A stretch of DNA of 64,000 nucleotides. Origin: an uncultured Prevotellaceae bacterium. GTDB taxonomy: Bacteria > Bacteroidota > Bacteroidia > Bacteroidales > Bacteroidaceae. Where the stretch lies: positions 124,001 through 188,000 of the forward strand of contig CADASP010000002.1 of NCBI GenBank assembly GCA_902790625.1. The letters run 5' to 3'. The notes beneath the pieces were generated by a model. The model had not been told where the DNA came from. It worked only from the letters and a program-made list of their open reading frames with translations, and made no database searches. Of the stretch, positions 62,374-64,000 are shown piece after piece. Numbering within the stretch: the stretch's first letter is position 1; the number at the start of each line of letters is the position of its first letter. A program made the translations under genes and the position numbers.

Positions 62374-63261
62374 CTATATGTTTGTATTATATCCTAAGTA
62401 ATTATAAAAGACTTCGTCGGAGAGGCGCAGCGGCGGCTCATCCTGACTGACGGTGAACACCAAGTCTTCCTCGACACTGAGGAAGTAGTCCTTGACAAAC
62501 AGGCGCAACAACTCCACATCGTCGAGCAGTTCCATGAAATGCTCGCGGCACTCGTCGTCGCTCCAGTAGTGGATGTCGTAGTAGCTCACGGGCTGGCTCC
62601 ACGTGTTGCCCACGAAGCCCTGGCCGAGCGTCATGTCGAGCTTGTCCTCGTAGCGGGGATGGTCGTCGGCAAACTGGCGCACATCGCTACGCGGCTGAAT
62701 GGTCAGCCCCTCCTCCATCAGCACCTTGCGCAGCAGCAGGGTGAGCAGGGTGCGGTTGCCCCGGATATACTTGCAGCAGGGCAGGAAAGGGATGATTTGC
62801 GCGATGAAGCGGTTGTGGCGCTGCTCGTCGGTGAGGCTGTCGCCAATAATCTGCTGCAGCACCACATTGCCGTCCTTTGCCAGCGGCTCCAGCGTGGAGC
62901 GCACGTCGCTGCGCAACTTCAGCAGCAACACGTCGAGAGGGGCGAAGAACTGGTAGGCCTTCTTGATCTCCTCGTCCTGTTTCTCCAACTCCTCCTCGAA
63001 ACGCTCCTTCTCCTCATACTTCGGCAGATTGTCGAAGCGGTCGATGGGATGGAACATATACTCGGGCAGCGAGTTGTAGATGCTGTTGCGCCCCACGGTA
63101 ACGTGCATGGTGCCGTCGCCCATCATCTCGGTGTCGATGATGTCGTTGTAGGTGTTGCGCTTGTGCAGACCCTTCAGCTCCACCTTGCACTGCCCCACGG
63201 GATAGTAGGACATGAGCAGCTCCACATTCAGGTCCGGCGGCAAAAAGAGAGGTGTTTGCAT
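62374..63261 (-). CDS. tssG: Type VI secretion baseplate protein TssG-like
   Basis: 295 residues. Contains a central helical region (YEEKERFEEELEKQDEEIKKAYQFFAPLD) and strands with NRFIAQIIPFLPCCKYIRG and LTLLLRKVLMEEGLTIQ. The place between TssK and an unknown gene, its length and its neighbours suggest TssG; direct motifs are weak. Cytoplasmic. Separated from the next gene upstream by a 7-bp tandem repeat. Confidence 0.62.
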   Translation of the reverse strand: MQTPLFLPPDLNVELLMSYYPVGQCKVELKGLHKRNTYNDIIDTEMMGDGTMHVTVGRNSIYNSLPEYMFHPIDRFDNLPKYEEKERFEEELEKQDEEIKKAYQFFAPLDVLLLKLRSDVRSTLEPLAKDGNVVLQQIIGDSLTDEQRHNRFIAQIIPFLPCCKYIRGNRTLLTLLLRKVLMEEGLTIQPRSDVRQFADDHPRYEDKLDMTLGQGFVGNTWSQPVSYYDIHYWSDDECREHFMELLDDVELLRLFVKDYFLSVEEDLVFTVSQDEPPLRLSDEVFYNYLGYNTNI

Positions 63262-63306
63262 AACTCCTAACTCCTAACTCCTAACTCTTAACTCCTAACT
63301 CCTAAC
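63262..63306. repeat. 7-bp tandem repeat (TAACTCC)
   Basis: Six to seven units of TAACTCC (one TAACTCT) fill the gap between TssG and the upstream gene. Confidence 0.85.
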
Positions 63307-64000
63307 TCAAAAAGCGTCCGCAGTGAGTTCTACATGGAAAGCGCCCTTATCTGTGGTCACCATCAGCACGTCGTAGGGCGGGATGCCTATCTGCTGCAGG
63401 GTGAGGTCCTGATAGGGGAAGCGGTCGTCGATGTTCTCATAGAAGTGCTTGCGGATGACGGTGCGATAGCTGAGCTGGCGCAGCTCGGCATCCTGCTTGA
63501 TGTAGTCGTCGAGCTTCGATTCGGGCAGCATCACACGGAACTCCTTCTCAGGACGGTCGGAGACGATGACATCGATGAACTTGTTGTTCACCATATTGAT
63601 TTCCACCGTCTCGGCACCCAGCAGCTGCTGCAACTTAGCCAGCGTGTCGGCCACGGTCATCTGTGCCGAGAGCTGCGGGCACTCCATCACGTCGTCCCAA
63701 CGCTCATGTGCAGGACAGTTGGCCTTCCACGAAGCGAAACGGTAGATGCTGGTGGTGCAGGTCATGCCTTCGTAGCGCAGCATCTTGCCGCTCAGGGTCT
63801 TGAAGGGCTGGGCGGGCTTCAGTGCCTTCACGGGCTTCACGGTGCCTATGGGCTTCACCAACTGTATCAGCGGTTTCTCGGCCTTCTCGGCTTCTGCCTC
63901 CTGTTTGGCAGCAGCATCGGCAGCGTCGTTGTCGGCATCGAGCGTGTCGAGGTGAATCAGCTTCATGGCCTCCTGCACCTGCAGCGCGCCGATGATGCTG
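63307..64000 (-). CDS. Unidentified protein in the type VI cluster (N-terminus beyond window)
   Basis: At least 231 codons; the frame is still open at the window edge (SIIGALQVQEAMKLIHLD before the internal ATG). An alanine/glutamate-rich stretch is followed by a lysine/proline-rich linker with repeated VKP/LKP words (KPIGTVKPVKALKPAQPF), then a compact alpha/beta C-terminal domain (TVADTLAKLQQLLGAETVEIN, FPYQDLTLQQIGIPPYDVLM). The repeated MTV.DTL / L.QQIGIP pattern could be a ubiquitin-like fold. Not recognised; its place suggests a T6SSiii-specific component. Confidence 0.6.
   Translation of the reverse strand, partial: SIIGALQVQEAMKLIHLDTLDADNDAADAAAKQEAEAEKAEKPLIQLVKPIGTVKPVKALKPAQPFKTLSGKMLRYEGMTCTTSIYRFASWKANCPAHERWDDVMECPQLSAQMTVADTLAKLQQLLGAETVEINMVNNKFIDVIVSDRPEKEFRVMLPESKLDDYIKQDAELRQLSYRTVIRKHFYENIDDRFPYQDLTLQQIGIPPYDVLMVTTDKGAFHVELTADAF

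Overview
The window looks like a chromosomal segment of a Bacteroidota species, most likely Prevotella or a close relative. Four things point there: the promoters (TTTG, 19-21 bp, TAnnTTTG), a short RpoD of about 290 residues, SusC/SusD and GLPGLI proteins, and a Bacteroidota-type (T6SSiii) secretion cluster. GC content is in the mid-50s by eye. I saw no tRNA, rRNA or CRISPR.

Layout. 1-2.2 kb: end of an unknown gene, a pseudouridine synthase and D-Ala-D-Ala ligase. 2.3-6.3 kb: an operon for electron-transfer flavoprotein and acyl-CoA dehydrogenase. 6.8-18.5 kb (minus): a surface nutrient-capture operon of SusC, SusD, a metallopeptidase lipoprotein, a DUF4302 lipoprotein and a large secreted protein. 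18.5-33.1 kb: mostly housekeeping genes (Xaa-Pro aminopeptidase, RfbA, a tyrosine autokinase with a HAD protein, a zinc dehydrogenase, a cupin regulator with an acyl-CoA ligase, RpoD, TrmD, an amino-acid symporter, a phosphatase). 33.9-41 kb (minus): a five-gene cluster with a PP2C phosphatase, a Ser/Thr kinase, a cell-wall hydrolase and a peptidoglycan-binding protein with a glycine-zipper membrane domain.

41.3-43.7 kb is a graveyard of toxin-antitoxin modules and gene fragments. 43.8-56.5 kb holds a GLPGLI/TonB-receptor operon, two membrane-anchored transcription regulators, and an ECF sigma / DUF4974 / TonB-receptor operon whose receptor is broken by an 82-bp palindromic element. Four promoters here (the GLPGLI operon, a small secreted protein and both regulators) share an unusual layout: direct repeats of TTTGCA/TTTACA phased at 11 bp, ending 32-33 bp upstream of the -7 box. 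I read this as one regulon. 56.9-58.9 kb has two secreted alpha/beta hydrolases. 59-64 kb (minus) carries part of a type VI secretion locus (TssF, TssE, TssK, TssG and an unknown gene cut by the window end).

The window is rich in small repeats: a four-copy element with GCGGCCGC palindromes, a 25-bp palindrome found between and inside genes, GC-rich inverted-repeat elements, and many intergenic tandem repeats with 7-bp or 8-bp units. Functions are family assignments from reading the protein sequences; none was tested by a database search.
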